This document shows positions 11,355-20,438 of a stretch of 64,000 nt of DNA, in pieces; within the stretch, counting starts at the first letter, position 1, and each line of letters starts with the position of its first letter. Source of the DNA: Allobranchiibius sp. CTAmp26 (GTDB lineage Bacteria; Actinomycetota; Actinomycetes; Actinomycetales; Dermatophilaceae); assembly GCF_017565405.1 (NCBI RefSeq), contig NZ_JAGEKR010000005.1, positions 50,151-114,150 of the forward strand, given 5' to 3'. The notes beneath the pieces were generated by a model. That model was not told where the DNA came from. It did no database searches and saw only the letters and a program-made list of their open reading frames with translations. The translations under genes were made by a program, and so were the position numbers.

Positions 11355-13085
11355 ATGGCGATGACGACGTACGACCATGACGTAGTGGTGATCGGCTCCG
11401 GGTTCGGCGGCTCCGTGGCGGCGTTACGCGCCGCTGAGAAGGGCTACGACGTGCTCGTCTACGAAGCGGGGCGCCGTTTCGAGGACTCCGACTTCGCCAA
11501 GACCTCCTGGGACGTGCGCAAATACCTGTGGGCGCCGGCGTTCAAGTGCTTCGGCGTGCAGCGCTACCACCGGCTGCCCGACGTGATGATCCTGGCCGGC
11601 GCCGGCGTGGGCGGAGGTTCGCTGAACTACGCGAACACGCTCTACAAGCCGCCGACCCCGTTCTTTGAGGACCCGCAGTGGGCCGGCATCACCGATTGGG
11701 AGGACGAGCTCACCCCGCACTACGACGTCGCGCGCCGGATGCTCGGCGTGGTCGAGGACAACCCGTGCTGGGGCGCCGCCGAGGAGATCATGCAGAACGC
11801 GGCCGCGCAGCTCGGTGCATCCGACACCTTCCGCAAGACGCCCGTCGGGGTGTTCTTCGGTGAGGCCGGCAAGACTGTCGCCGACCCGTACTTCGGTGGT
11901 GAGGGGCCGGAGCGCACCGGCTGTACGGAGTGCGGCAACTGCATGGTCGGGTGCCGGGTCGGGGCGAAGAACACCTTGATGAAGAACTACCTGGCGCTCG
12001 CCGAGCGCAAGGGGGTGCGGATCGAGCCGATGCGCACGGTGGTGCGGCTGGAGCCGCTCGGTGGCGACGAGGGATTCCGCGTCACCACCCGGTCCACCGG
12101 GGCATGGGTGCGCGCCGACCGGCGTACGGTCACCGCCCGCCAGGTGGTCGTCGCGGCGGGCACCTGGGGCACCCAGCAGCTGTTGCACCGGATGAAGTCC
12201 GCCGACGTGCTGCCGCGGTTGTCCGACCGGCTCGGCGTGCTCACCCGCACCAACTCCGAGGAGCTGGGCGGGGCGGCCGCCGTGCGAGTGCCCGCGGATG
12301 CGGCCGTCGACCTCACGAAGGGAGTGGCGATCACCACGTCGTTCCACCTCGACGGCGACACCCACGTCGAGAACTGCCGTTACGCCAAGGGCTCCAACCT
12401 GATGGGGCTGATGTCGACCCTGCTGATCAACGGCGACAAGTCGCTGCCCGGCCGGACGAGGGAGCTGCTCACCGAGTTCGCGAAGCAGCCCGTCCGGCTC
12501 AGCCGCGCCCTCGGCCCGAAGTGGAGCGAGCGCACCATCATCGCGCTGGTCATGCAGTCCCTGGACAACTCGATCACCGTCAGCGCGAAGCGTCGGCTGG
12601 GCCGGGTTCGCCTCACCAGCACGCAGGGCCACGGCGAGCCCAACCCGAGCTGGATCCCGACCGGGCACAAGGCGATCCGCGCGATCAGTGACCAGCTGAG
12701 CAAGCTCGGCGACGTCGACGTGGTGCCCGGTGCGTGCTGGCCGGAGTTCCTGGGGATGCCGATGACCGCGCACTTCCTCGGCGGCGTGACCATCTCCGAC
12801 TCGCCGCGGACCGGGGTCATCGACCCCTACCACCGCGTGTGGGGCTACCCGGCCCTGTCGGTCGTCGACGGGGCGGCGGTCTCGGCCAACCTCGGCGTCA
12901 ACCCCTCGCTCACCATCACGGCCCAGGCCGAACGCGCGCTCGCGATGTGGCCCGCGAAGGGCGCGGACGACGTACGCCCGGCTCAGGGCGCGGCGTACGA
13001 GCGGGTGGCGGCTCCGGCAGCACGCGTGCCGGGTACGCCGCTCGGGATCCCCGAGGTGCCCGCGAAGGTCCCGACCGCGGTCTGA
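11355..13085 (+). CDS. GMC-family FAD oxidoreductase, ChoD-like
   Basis: A 576-aa flavoprotein. The FAD dinucleotide-binding motif VVIGSGFGGSVAA is at residues 11-23 and the GMC signature GAGVGGGSLNYANTLY near residue 80. A Cys cluster, CTECGNCMVGC, lies near residues 194-204. No secretion signal is seen. The family is annotated as cholesterol oxidase in M. tuberculosis (ChoD, next to guaB3 as here), but that activity is disputed there and the substrate is unknown. The ATG at 11355 follows GAGGAAAG. A second in-frame ATG is 6 bases on. Confidence 0.85.
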   Translation: MAMTTYDHDVVVIGSGFGGSVAALRAAEKGYDVLVYEAGRRFEDSDFAKTSWDVRKYLWAPAFKCFGVQRYHRLPDVMILAGAGVGGGSLNYANTLYKPPTPFFEDPQWAGITDWEDELTPHYDVARRMLGVVEDNPCWGAAEEIMQNAAAQLGASDTFRKTPVGVFFGEAGKTVADPYFGGEGPERTGCTECGNCMVGCRVGAKNTLMKNYLALAERKGVRIEPMRTVVRLEPLGGDEGFRVTTRSTGAWVRADRRTVTARQVVVAAGTWGTQQLLHRMKSADVLPRLSDRLGVLTRTNSEELGGAAAVRVPADAAVDLTKGVAITTSFHLDGDTHVENCRYAKGSNLMGLMSTLLINGDKSLPGRTRELLTEFAKQPVRLSRALGPKWSERTIIALVMQSLDNSITVSAKRRLGRVRLTSTQGHGEPNPSWIPTGHKAIRAISDQLSKLGDVDVVPGACWPEFLGMPMTAHFLGGVTISDSPRTGVIDPYHRVWGYPALSVVDGAAVSANLGVNPSLTITAQAERALAMWPAKGADDVRPAQGAAYERVAAPAARVPGTPLGIPEVPAKVPTAV

Positions 13086-13095
13086 CCCGGCAGGA

Positions 13096-14859
13096 TCATT
13101 TGTCGCGCCAGGAGCGCCACAGGGCGGCATACGCGCCGTCGGCGGCCACCAGCTCGGCATGCGGGCCGATCTCGGTGATCCGCCCGTCCTCCACGACCGC
13201 CACCCGGTCGGCGTCGTGCGCCGTGTGCAGGCGGTGCGCGATCGCCACGACGGTGCGGCCCTCGACCACAGCGTTGAGCGACCGCTCCAGGTGCCGGGCG
13301 GCGCGCGGGTCCAGCAGGGAGGTCGCCTCGTCCAGCACCAGGGTGTGCGGATCGGTCAGCACCAGACGCGCCAGTGAGAGCTGTTGCGCCGCAGCGTCGC
13401 TCAACGTCTGGCCACCCTGCCCGATGCGGGTGTCCAGGCCGTCCGGCAGCGCGGAGGCCCAGGGCAGGGCGTCGACCGAGCGCAGCGATGCCCACAGCGC
13501 CTCGTCGTCCGCTGCGGGCCGGGCGAGGAGCAGGTTGTCGCGCAGCGTCCCGACGAAGACGTGGTGCTCCTGGGTGACGAGGGCGACCTCGCCGCGCAGG
13601 TCGTCCAGCGGCAGCTCCACCAGCGGTACTCCGCCGACGGTGACCGACCCGCTGCCCGGACCGTCGATACCGGCGAGCAGTCGCCCGAGCGTGGACTTGC
13701 CCGCGCCCGACGGGCCGACGATCGCCAGCCGCTCGCCGGGCGACAGGTCCAGGTCGATGCCGTGCAGCACCTCACGCCCCGCGCGGTAGGAGTAGCGCAC
13801 GTCGCGCGCGGCGAGGCGCGAGTCCGTCGGGCGCGCGTCACCCGCTTCGCGGTCGGGCGGCAGGTCCTCGATGCCGATGATCCGCGCGAGGGCGCTCGCA
13901 CCGACCTGGATCTCGTCCAGCCAGGTCAGCAGCTCGTCGATCGGGTCGCCGATCGCCAGGGCGTAGAGCACGATCGTGATGACCTGCCCCAGGTCGGCCT
14001 GCCCGTGCGCGACGAGGAAACCGCCCCACAGCAGAGCCACGCCGACCGGCAGCATGCCGCCGAGGTCCACGGTCGGGAACCACCACATCCGCAGCTTGAG
14101 CGTGTAGAGCTCGGCGTCCCACATCCCGCGGATCGCGTCGTGCAGCCGGGCGCGGCGTACCCCTTGCAGTGACAGCGCGTCGATCGTCCGGGTGCCCTCG
14201 ACGGTCTCGCTCACGATCCCGTTGGTGACGGCGTACGACGCCCGCTCCCGCGCGTATCCCGGCCCGGCGAAGCGCAGGTAGCGCTTGGTCGACAGGGACA
14301 GCAGCGGGATGGTGACCAGCAGCGACAGCGCCACCAGTGGGTTCACCAGGAACGCGGCGCCCAGCGTGAGCAGCGATGTGACCGCTGCGACCAGGGTGGC
14401 CGGCACCCCGAACCGCACGGCGTACGAGAGTGCGTCGACGTCGTTCGTGGTCCGCGAGACCAGCTCGCCGGTGCCGGCGCGTTCCACGGTCGACAAGGGC
14501 AGCTCGAGCACCCGGTCGATGAACCGCTCGCGCAGGCCGGCGAAGACGGTCTCGCCGAGCACGTACGCCGAGCGGCGGGCCGTCCAGGTCAGCACCGTCT
14601 GAGCGAGCACCACCACGAGCAGCGCAAGGCCGAAGCGGTCGATGGTCGCGTTGTCGATGCCGTGCGAGAGCCGCTCGATGAGCTGGCCGAAGAGCCGGGG
14701 CGCACACAGCCCGGCGACGGCGGCGAGCGCGTGCAGGCCGACCGTCACGATCAGGGCACGGCGGTGGCGGCGCATCAACATCCGCGCATGCCGGCGCACC
14801 GTCGCCCCGTCGGCGACCGGGAGGGTGGGTCGCAAGACCTCAGGCGCGAGCCGGCTCAT
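13096..14859 (-). CDS. ABC exporter half-transporter with intact ATPase residues (subunit B)
   Basis: A 587-aa membrane protein with six predicted membrane helices (about 35-330) and one nucleotide-binding domain. Walker A GPSGAGKST is near residue 381, Walker B LVLDEAT near 508, and the switch His in AIAHR. Its ABC signature is broken: it reads LSDAAAQQL where LSGGQ is expected. It overlaps the upstream partner gene by 20 bases. The two should form a heterodimer in which only one ATP site is complete (see the partner and findings). The cargo is unknown; a drug, lipid or peptide exporter is likely. Confidence 0.88.
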   Translation of the reverse strand: MSRLAPEVLRPTLPVADGATVRRHARMLMRRHRRALIVTVGLHALAAVAGLCAPRLFGQLIERLSHGIDNATIDRFGLALLVVVLAQTVLTWTARRSAYVLGETVFAGLRERFIDRVLELPLSTVERAGTGELVSRTTNDVDALSYAVRFGVPATLVAAVTSLLTLGAAFLVNPLVALSLLVTIPLLSLSTKRYLRFAGPGYARERASYAVTNGIVSETVEGTRTIDALSLQGVRRARLHDAIRGMWDAELYTLKLRMWWFPTVDLGGMLPVGVALLWGGFLVAHGQADLGQVITIVLYALAIGDPIDELLTWLDEIQVGASALARIIGIEDLPPDREAGDARPTDSRLAARDVRYSYRAGREVLHGIDLDLSPGERLAIVGPSGAGKSTLGRLLAGIDGPGSGSVTVGGVPLVELPLDDLRGEVALVTQEHHVFVGTLRDNLLLARPAADDEALWASLRSVDALPWASALPDGLDTRIGQGGQTLSDAAAQQLSLARLVLTDPHTLVLDEATSLLDPRAARHLERSLNAVVEGRTVVAIAHRLHTAHDADRVAVVEDGRITEIGPHAELVAADGAYAALWRSWRDK

Positions 14860-16573
14860 CGACGTCCTCCTCTCCCCGCAGGACGACGCGTCGGTAGGCG
14901 GGCGAGGTCTGCGAGAGGTCCGCGTGCGTGCCGTCGGCGAGGATGCGGCCGTCCTGCAGGAGCAGCACCCGGTCGGCGTGATCGAGCAACAGCGGGCTGG
15001 CGGCCATCACGACCGTGGTGCGGCCGCGGCGCGCGCCCACGAGACGGTCAGCGATCCGGGCCTCGGTGTGCGCGTCGACGGCGCTCGTCGGTTCCACGAG
15101 CACCAGCGTCTCGGCGCGCGTGAGCAGCGCGCGGACGAGGGCGAGTCGTTGGCGCTGCCCTCCGGAGAAGGACCGGCCGCGCTCCTCGACCTGCGACTGC
15201 AGCCCGTCCTCCAGGGCCAGCAGCACGTCGTGCGCGTCGGCGGCGTCCAGCGCCGCGGCGATCTGGTCCGAGGTGCTGTTGCCCGCGGGGTCCAGCTGGT
15301 CCAGCAGGGTGCCGGCGAAGAGACGCGGATCCACCTCCGACACCACGACCCGTGAGCGCGCCTCTCGCACAGCGACGTCCGCAAGTCGTACGCCGCCGAA
15401 CGTGACGTCGGTGCCGCCCTGCCCGAACCGGCCCAGCCGGTCGGCGAGCGCGGATGCCTGCGCGGGGACGTCGCAGACGACGGCCGTGAACTGCCCGGGC
15501 GCGAATACCGCACCGGTCGAGGGGTCGACCAGCTCCTGCGGTCCGTCGGGCAGGTGGGTGGTCGGTGACTCGCCCGTGTGGTCGCCACGGATCTGCAGCA
15601 CCCGGATGATCCGGCCCGCCGCGACCCGCGTCGCCAGGAACTTCCCAGTCATCTCCGTCGCGGTCGACAGCGGCATCACCAGGAAGGTGGAGTAGCCGTA
15701 GAACGCCACGAGTTGGCCCGGCGTGATCGCGCCGGAGTGCACCGACCGGGCGCCCAGCCAGGTGACCACCAGCATGAAGATGCCCGGCAGCAGCACCTGC
15801 GCGGAGTCCAGCGTCGACTGCGGGAGCGCGACGAGCACGCCTTCGCGGCGTACGCGCTCGGACTGCTCGGCGTACCGGCGGCGGAACGTCTGTTCGCCGC
15901 CGATGCCGCGCAGCACCCGCAACCCGGTGACGGTGTCGGCGCCCAGCTCCGACAGCCGTCCGGACTGCTCGCGCTGCGCCTGCTGACGGCGCTGCAACGG
16001 CTTGATGACGGCGGCCAGGGCCGCAAGGAGCACCGGCACCCCGAGCAGCACGACCAGACCCAGCTCCAGCGAGCTGCGCAGCAGGATCACCGCCACGACC
16101 AGGTAGGAGACGATCGACCCGACGAACCGTGCGAACGCGTCGTAGGACTCCGCGAAGCGGGTGGCATCGGTGGCGGCGCTCGCGACGACCTGTCCGGTCG
16201 GCATCGCCCGGGGCAGCGCTTCACCGGAGTCGGTGGCGTGCTCGCCGACCAGCTGCATGCAGCGGAACGCCGCCTGCAGCCAGTTGAGCACCGCGAACCG
16301 GTGCCGCAGCATCCCGGCACCGGCCGCGAGGACGGCGAGGGCGACCAGCACGAGCGACCACAGCACCAGCGCGCCCATGTCGTGACCGCGGATGCCCTCG
16401 TCGGTGCCCCGGCTGATCGCGGCGGGCATCATCGCCAGGCACAGCATCCAGACGATCGCGCAGCACACCCCGCCCAGCACGGTGCGCCGCTGCAGGCGCG
16501 CGGTCCATGCCATGAACCGGACCGGCGAGCGCAGATCGGGGATCCCGGGGTCGTCGTACGGCAGGGGTCTCAT
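14840..16573 (-). CDS. ABC exporter half-transporter with degenerate Walker motifs (subunit A)
   Basis: A 577-aa partner of the downstream gene. Six membrane helices are predicted in residues 20-310. In its ATPase domain the Walker A is lost (CDVPAQASAL near residue 368), Walker B reads LVLVEPTS with Val for the key Asp, and the switch His is Ser (MAASP). The signature FSGGQRQR near residue 471 is perfect. It is the mirror image of the partner's defects, so the pair supplies one full and one dead ATP site. The ATG at 16573 lies 10 bases after TAGGCT, implying a very short leader. Divergent from SURF1. Confidence 0.87.
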   Translation of the reverse strand: MRPLPYDDPGIPDLRSPVRFMAWTARLQRRTVLGGVCCAIVWMLCLAMMPAAISRGTDEGIRGHDMGALVLWSLVLVALAVLAAGAGMLRHRFAVLNWLQAAFRCMQLVGEHATDSGEALPRAMPTGQVVASAATDATRFAESYDAFARFVGSIVSYLVVAVILLRSSLELGLVVLLGVPVLLAALAAVIKPLQRRQQAQREQSGRLSELGADTVTGLRVLRGIGGEQTFRRRYAEQSERVRREGVLVALPQSTLDSAQVLLPGIFMLVVTWLGARSVHSGAITPGQLVAFYGYSTFLVMPLSTATEMTGKFLATRVAAGRIIRVLQIRGDHTGESPTTHLPDGPQELVDPSTGAVFAPGQFTAVVCDVPAQASALADRLGRFGQGGTDVTFGGVRLADVAVREARSRVVVSEVDPRLFAGTLLDQLDPAGNSTSDQIAAALDAADAHDVLLALEDGLQSQVEERGRSFSGGQRQRLALVRALLTRAETLVLVEPTSAVDAHTEARIADRLVGARRGRTTVVMAASPLLLDHADRVLLLQDGRILADGTHADLSQTSPAYRRVVLRGEEDVDEPARA

Positions 16574-16661
16574 GGCGCCGTTCAGCCTAGGTCGGAGGGG
16601 GACGCGAACGCGATCCGTTTTCCGAGGGGAGGGCTGGGCGTGGCCGCACAGCCGCCGGACG

Positions 16662-16667
16662 CACAAT
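16662..16667 (+). promoter_or_regulatory. Leaderless-type -10 of the SURF1 gene
   Basis: CACAAT 7 bases before the ATG at 16675. It favours this ATG over the in-frame ATG at 16666, which lies inside the hexamer. Confidence 0.45.
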
Positions 16668-16674
16668 GGAGACC

Positions 16675-17496
16675 ATGCTCCGGGCCGCCCTCACACCGCG
16701 TCTCATAGGCCTGTTCGTGCTCATGGTCGTGCTGGTCGTGGCCTTCGTGCTGCTCGGCATCTGGCAGCTCGACGTCGCCCGCAGCGCCGGGCAGTCCACC
16801 CAGAACCACCAGATGCAGGATCGCCCGGTCACCCCGATCACCGCGGTGATGCAACCCGCGCAGAGCTTCCCCCGCTCCGGATCGCTGCGGCCGGTGCGGG
16901 CGACCGGGCACTACGACGGCGCCCGGCAGGAACTCGTCGCCGGGCGGACACTGAACGGCCGCAACGGTTTCTGGGTGCTGACGCCCCTGGTGGTGGACGG
17001 CAGCGGAGCCCGACTCCCCGTCGTACGCGGGTTCGTCGCCGACCCGGCACACGTGCCCGCACCGCTGACCGGCGCCGGGCAGGTCACGGTGACCGGAGCT
17101 CTCGCGCCGGGGGAGTCGCCCGCGACCGGCAGCTTCCCGGCCGGGCAGATCGGCGCGATCAACCTGGCGGTGCTGGCCAACACCTGGGGCGGCACCGTCT
17201 ACAACGCGTTCGTCTTCGCCACCGACGAGTCACCCACGGCGACGGCCGCGCCCGTCGTGACGTTCCCGCCGCCGCAGCCGGGAGGCGGAGGCTTCCACCT
17301 GCTCAACGCCGGGTACGCCGTCCAGTGGTGGGCGTTCGCGTGCTTCGCGGTCTACGTGTGGGTGCGGATGGTGCGCGACGAGTACGCCGCCGAGCAGGCC
17401 GCCCAGCTCCCGTCCGGGCGGATCGCGGACAATGAGGACATCGAGGACGGCGACCAGCCCGCCGCGGAAGCAGTCGAGACGAAGGACCGGCAGTGA
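16675..17496 (+). CDS. SURF1-family cytochrome oxidase assembly protein
   Basis: A membrane protein of about 273 aa with the SURF1 layout: one helix near the N-terminus (about 10-32, ending LLGIWQLDVARSAGQ), a large outside domain and one helix near residues 205-230. SURF1 proteins help insert haem into cytochrome c oxidase. The family marks GIWQLDVA, GHYDGARQELVAGRTLNGRNGFWVL and a VVRGFV strand are present. The acidic C-tail is cytoplasmic. The stop overlaps the next start (GTGA). An upstream ATG at 16666 would add three residues. Confidence 0.87.
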   Translation: MLRAALTPRLIGLFVLMVVLVVAFVLLGIWQLDVARSAGQSTQNHQMQDRPVTPITAVMQPAQSFPRSGSLRPVRATGHYDGARQELVAGRTLNGRNGFWVLTPLVVDGSGARLPVVRGFVADPAHVPAPLTGAGQVTVTGALAPGESPATGSFPAGQIGAINLAVLANTWGGTVYNAFVFATDESPTATAAPVVTFPPPQPGGGGFHLLNAGYAVQWWAFACFAVYVWVRMVRDEYAAEQAAQLPSGRIADNEDIEDGDQPAAEAVETKDRQ

Positions 17497-17885
17497 GCGA
17501 ACAGACCCAGAAGACCGCGCGACCCTCCGGGCGCACCCTCATCGACCCGGAGAAGGCGCGCAAGGGTCTGACCTTCTTCAAGTGGATGGCGGTCATCGTC
17601 GGCATCGGGCTGCTCCTGCTCACTGCGCAGGTGATCCTGAAGTACGGCTTCGACAACGGCGCGCTGAACTGGTGGCCGCAGCCGCACGGCCTGGTCTACA
17701 TCGTCTACATCGCCGCCACCGTCAATCTGGCGTTCAAGATGCGCTGGGGCCTGCTCAAGATGGTCGGCGTCATCCTCGCCGGATGCGTGCCCTTCCTGTC
17801 GTTCTACATCGAGCGCAAGGTGAGCGCGAACGTCGAGGGCGACCTCGCGACACTGCGCTCGGAGCACCCCGCCGAGGCTCGATAG
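17493..17885 (+). CDS. DUF3817 integral membrane protein
   Basis: A 130-aa protein with three predicted membrane helices (about 29-49, 66-83 and 89-106) and short charged ends. It matches the DUF3817 family, small membrane proteins of unknown function widespread in actinobacteria and often next to SURF1 or guaA. The [10 protein letters not shown] stretch is a family mark. GTG start, overlapping the SURF1 stop by four bases, so the two are coupled. Confidence 0.85.
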   Translation: MSEQTQKTARPSGRTLIDPEKARKGLTFFKWMAVIVGIGLLLLTAQVILKYGFDNGALNWWPQPHGLVYIVYIAATVNLAFKMRWGLLKMVGVILAGCVPFLSFYIERKVSANVEGDLATLRSEHPAEAR

Positions 17886-17888
17886 AAT
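17883..17888 (+). promoter_or_regulatory. Leaderless-type -10 of guaA
   Basis: TAGAAT 7 bases before the GTG at 17896, with no Shine-Dalgarno. The hexamer overlaps the stop codon of DUF3817. Confidence 0.7.
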
Positions 17889-17895
17889 CCGGCAG

Positions 17896-19473
17896 GTGAC
17901 CGCCCCCCTGCAGGAGCACCCTGTCCTCGTCGTCGACTTCGGCGCGCAGTACGCCCAACTCATCGCCCGCCGCGTGCGCGAGGCCTCGCTCTACAGCGAG
18001 GTGGTCCCGCACACCACGTCGGCGAAGGAGATCCTCGATCGGCAGCCGGCCGCGATCGTGCTGTCCGGCGGCCCTTCTTCGGTGTACGCCGACGAGGCCC
18101 CCGGGCTCGACCCGGCGCTGCTCGAGGCGGGGGTGCCGGTCTTCGGCATCTGCTACGGCTTCCAGGCGATGGTCAAGAGCCTCGGCGGCAACGTCGAGCA
18201 CACCGGCCTGCGCGAGTACGGCGCGACAATGGCGCAGATCGTCGACACCAACTCGACCCTCTTCAACGGTCAGCCCGACGAGCAGTCCGTCTGGATGAGC
18301 CATGGCGACGCCGCCTCCGAGGCGCCGGCCGGGCTGCGGGTGACCGCCACGACGCCGGGGGCGGCGGTCGCCGCGATCGAGGATGACGAGCGTCAGTTGT
18401 ACGGCGTGCAGTGGCACCCCGAGGTCATGCACTCCACCTTCGGACAGCGGGTGCTGGAGAACTTCCTGGTGCGCGGTGCGAAGCTGACGCCCGACTGGAC
18501 CCCGGAGGCGATGGCCGACCAGCTGGTCGAGCAGGTGCGCGAGCAGGTCGGCTCCGCGCGGGCCATCTGCGGCTTGTCCGGCGGCGTGGACTCCTCGGTG
18601 GCGGCGGCGCTGGTGCAGCGCGCGATCGGCGACCAGCTCACCTGTGTCTTCGTCGACCACGGGCTGCTGCGCGAGGGCGAGGCCGAGCAGGTCGAGAAGG
18701 ACTTCGTCGAGGCCACCGGCGTCGACCTGGTGGTCGTCGACGCGACCGACCAGTTCCTGAACGCCCTTGCGGGAGTCACTGATCCGGAGGAGAAGCGCAA
18801 GATCATCGGCCGGGAGTTCATCCGGTCGTTCGAGAAGGCAGCTCGCGACATCGTCGGCTCCCAGCAGGACGACGAGCACCCGGTGAAGTTCCTCGTGCAG
18901 GGCACGCTCTACCCCGACGTGGTGGAGTCCGGCGGCGGCACCGGAGCCGCGAATATCAAGTCGCACCACAACGTCGGCGGACTTCCCGACGACCTGCAGT
19001 TCTCGCTCATCGAACCGCTGCGCACCCTCTTCAAGGACGAGGTGCGCCAGGTCGGGCTCGAGCTCGGGGTGCCCGAGGGCATCGTCTGGCGCCAGCCGTT
19101 CCCCGGCCCCGGACTCGGCATCCGGATCATCGGCGAGGTGACCCGCGACAACCTGGCGATCCTGCGCCGCGCCGACGCCATCGCCCGCGAGGAGCTGACC
19201 GCTGCGGGCCTGGACCGGGACATCTGGCAGTGCCCGGTGGTGCTGCTCGCGAACGTCCGCTCGGTCGGCGTCCAGGGTGACGGCCGCACCTACGGTCACC
19301 CGATCGTGCTGCGGCCGGTCTCCTCCGAGGACGCGATGACCGCGGACTGGACGCGCCTGCCGTACGACGTGCTGGCCAGGATCTCCGGGCGGATCACCAA
19401 CGAGGTGAGCGAGGTCAACCGGGTCACGCTCGACGTGACCAGCAAGCCGCCGGGCACCATCGAGTGGGAGTGA
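17896..19473 (+). CDS. guaA: GMP synthase (glutamine-hydrolysing) GuaA
   Basis: A 525-aa enzyme that amidates XMP to GMP with glutamine and ATP. The class I glutamine amidotransferase domain comes first, with the catalytic Cys in GICYGF near residue 85 and the His-Glu pair in QWHPEV. The ATP-pyrophosphatase P-loop [12 protein letters not shown] is near residue 226, and the C-terminal dimerisation domain ends [14 protein letters not shown] ([10 protein letters not shown]). It completes the guanine branch begun by guaB. Leaderless-type start directly after DUF3817. Confidence 0.97.
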   Translation: MTAPLQEHPVLVVDFGAQYAQLIARRVREASLYSEVVPHTTSAKEILDRQPAAIVLSGGPSSVYADEAPGLDPALLEAGVPVFGICYGFQAMVKSLGGNVEHTGLREYGATMAQIVDTNSTLFNGQPDEQSVWMSHGDAASEAPAGLRVTATTPGAAVAAIEDDERQLYGVQWHPEVMHSTFGQRVLENFLVRGAKLTPDWTPEAMADQLVEQVREQVGSARAICGLSGGVDSSVAAALVQRAIGDQLTCVFVDHGLLREGEAEQVEKDFVEATGVDLVVVDATDQFLNALAGVTDPEEKRKIIGREFIRSFEKAARDIVGSQQDDEHPVKFLVQGTLYPDVVESGGGTGAANIKSHHNVGGLPDDLQFSLIEPLRTLFKDEVRQVGLELGVPEGIVWRQPFPGPGLGIRIIGEVTRDNLAILRRADAIAREELTAAGLDRDIWQCPVVLLANVRSVGVQGDGRTYGHPIVLRPVSSEDAMTADWTRLPYDVLARISGRITNEVSEVNRVTLDVTSKPPGTIEWE

Positions 19474-19537
19474 CGGGCGGGAGACCGACGCTGGGTCCGT
19501 CCGCCGGCGGGCACAGCTGCATGCCAGGCGTGGACCT

Positions 19538-19543
19538 CATACT
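19538..19543 (+). promoter_or_regulatory. Leaderless-type -10 of the PAP2 gene
   Basis: CATACT 6 bases before the ATG at 19550, with no Shine-Dalgarno. Confidence 0.5.
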
Positions 19544-19549
19544 CGATGG

Positions 19550-20431
19550 ATGAGCGCACCCACCATGCGCCCTGAGGGGCAGCAGACATCGCCCCGTGCC
19601 CGCACCTCGCCGTGGCGGCATGCCGCCGTGATGGTCGGTGCGGCGATCGTCGTGATCCTCGTGCTGGTGATCCTGCTGGTGCGCAACCGCACGGGTGCCC
19701 GGTACGACCACACGATGGAGATGGCCCTCGGGGGACCTCCGTGGCTCTTCTTCAACATCGAGGACCGGCTGCAGCAGGTCTCGGTGACGACCGTGGGAGT
19801 CGCGGGCGTCCTGGTCGCGGCCGTGGCGCTGAGCCGCCGCCGGATGGGGCTCGCCGTGGGCTCGTTGGTGCTGATCGGCGGCGCCACCGTCACGACCCAG
19901 ATTCTCAAGAAGTTCGTCATCCACGAGCTGCCGGGCTCGACCCCCAACAGCATGCCGAGCGGGCATGCCACCGTGGGCATCTCCATCTCGCTGGCCGTGC
20001 TCATGGTGCTGCCGGTCGCATGGCAGTGGTGCGTGCTCCCGGCGAGTGCGGCCGTCGGCTTCTTCTTCGGCGCGGGCACGGTGGTCGGCCACTGGCACCA
20101 CCCCGGCGACGTCCTCGCCGCGCTCGCGGTCTGCCTGGCCTGGGCGGGCGTGGCGCTCGCGCTGGCACACACCGTCGACCACGGCCCGCTCGCGCGCGCA
20201 TCGCGTACGTCGAGCCATCCGGTCCGCGCGATCGGACCTGGCCTGGCCACCTGGCTGGTCATCGGCGGGATCGCGCTGGTCAGCTGCCTCTTCCTCGCCT
20301 GGGGAGCCCAGCCGACGGTCCACGGACTGCGTGACCTCGCGCTCGGGATGACCGCTGTGGCACTGATCGCCGTGGGCACCGTGATCGTCTACGGGTGGTT
20401 CTCGCAGGTCGCCCGGCGCTTCCTGGTCTAG
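19550..20431 (+). CDS. PAP2-family membrane phosphatase
   Basis: A 293-aa membrane protein with about seven hydrophobic helices. Two of the three PAP2 catalytic motifs are clear: SMPSGHATVG near residues 134-143 and GHWHHPGD near 180-187. The third, basic motif upstream is weak. The family removes phosphate from lipids such as undecaprenyl pyrophosphate or phosphatidic acid on the outer membrane face. It is convergent with the flippase-like gene, leaving 7 bases between them. The lipid substrate is not shown by the sequence. Confidence 0.85.
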   Translation: MSAPTMRPEGQQTSPRARTSPWRHAAVMVGAAIVVILVLVILLVRNRTGARYDHTMEMALGGPPWLFFNIEDRLQQVSVTTVGVAGVLVAAVALSRRRMGLAVGSLVLIGGATVTTQILKKFVIHELPGSTPNSMPSGHATVGISISLAVLMVLPVAWQWCVLPASAAVGFFFGAGTVVGHWHHPGDVLAALAVCLAWAGVALALAHTVDHGPLARASRTSSHPVRAIGPGLATWLVIGGIALVSCLFLAWGAQPTVHGLRDLALGMTAVALIAVGTVIVYGWFSQVARRFLV

Positions 20432-20438
20432 CGGCGCG

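Noticed and set aside
11424..13160. A 578-aa open frame antisense to the ChoD-like gene
   Set aside because: Same reason: mirror frame of a complete conserved gene.
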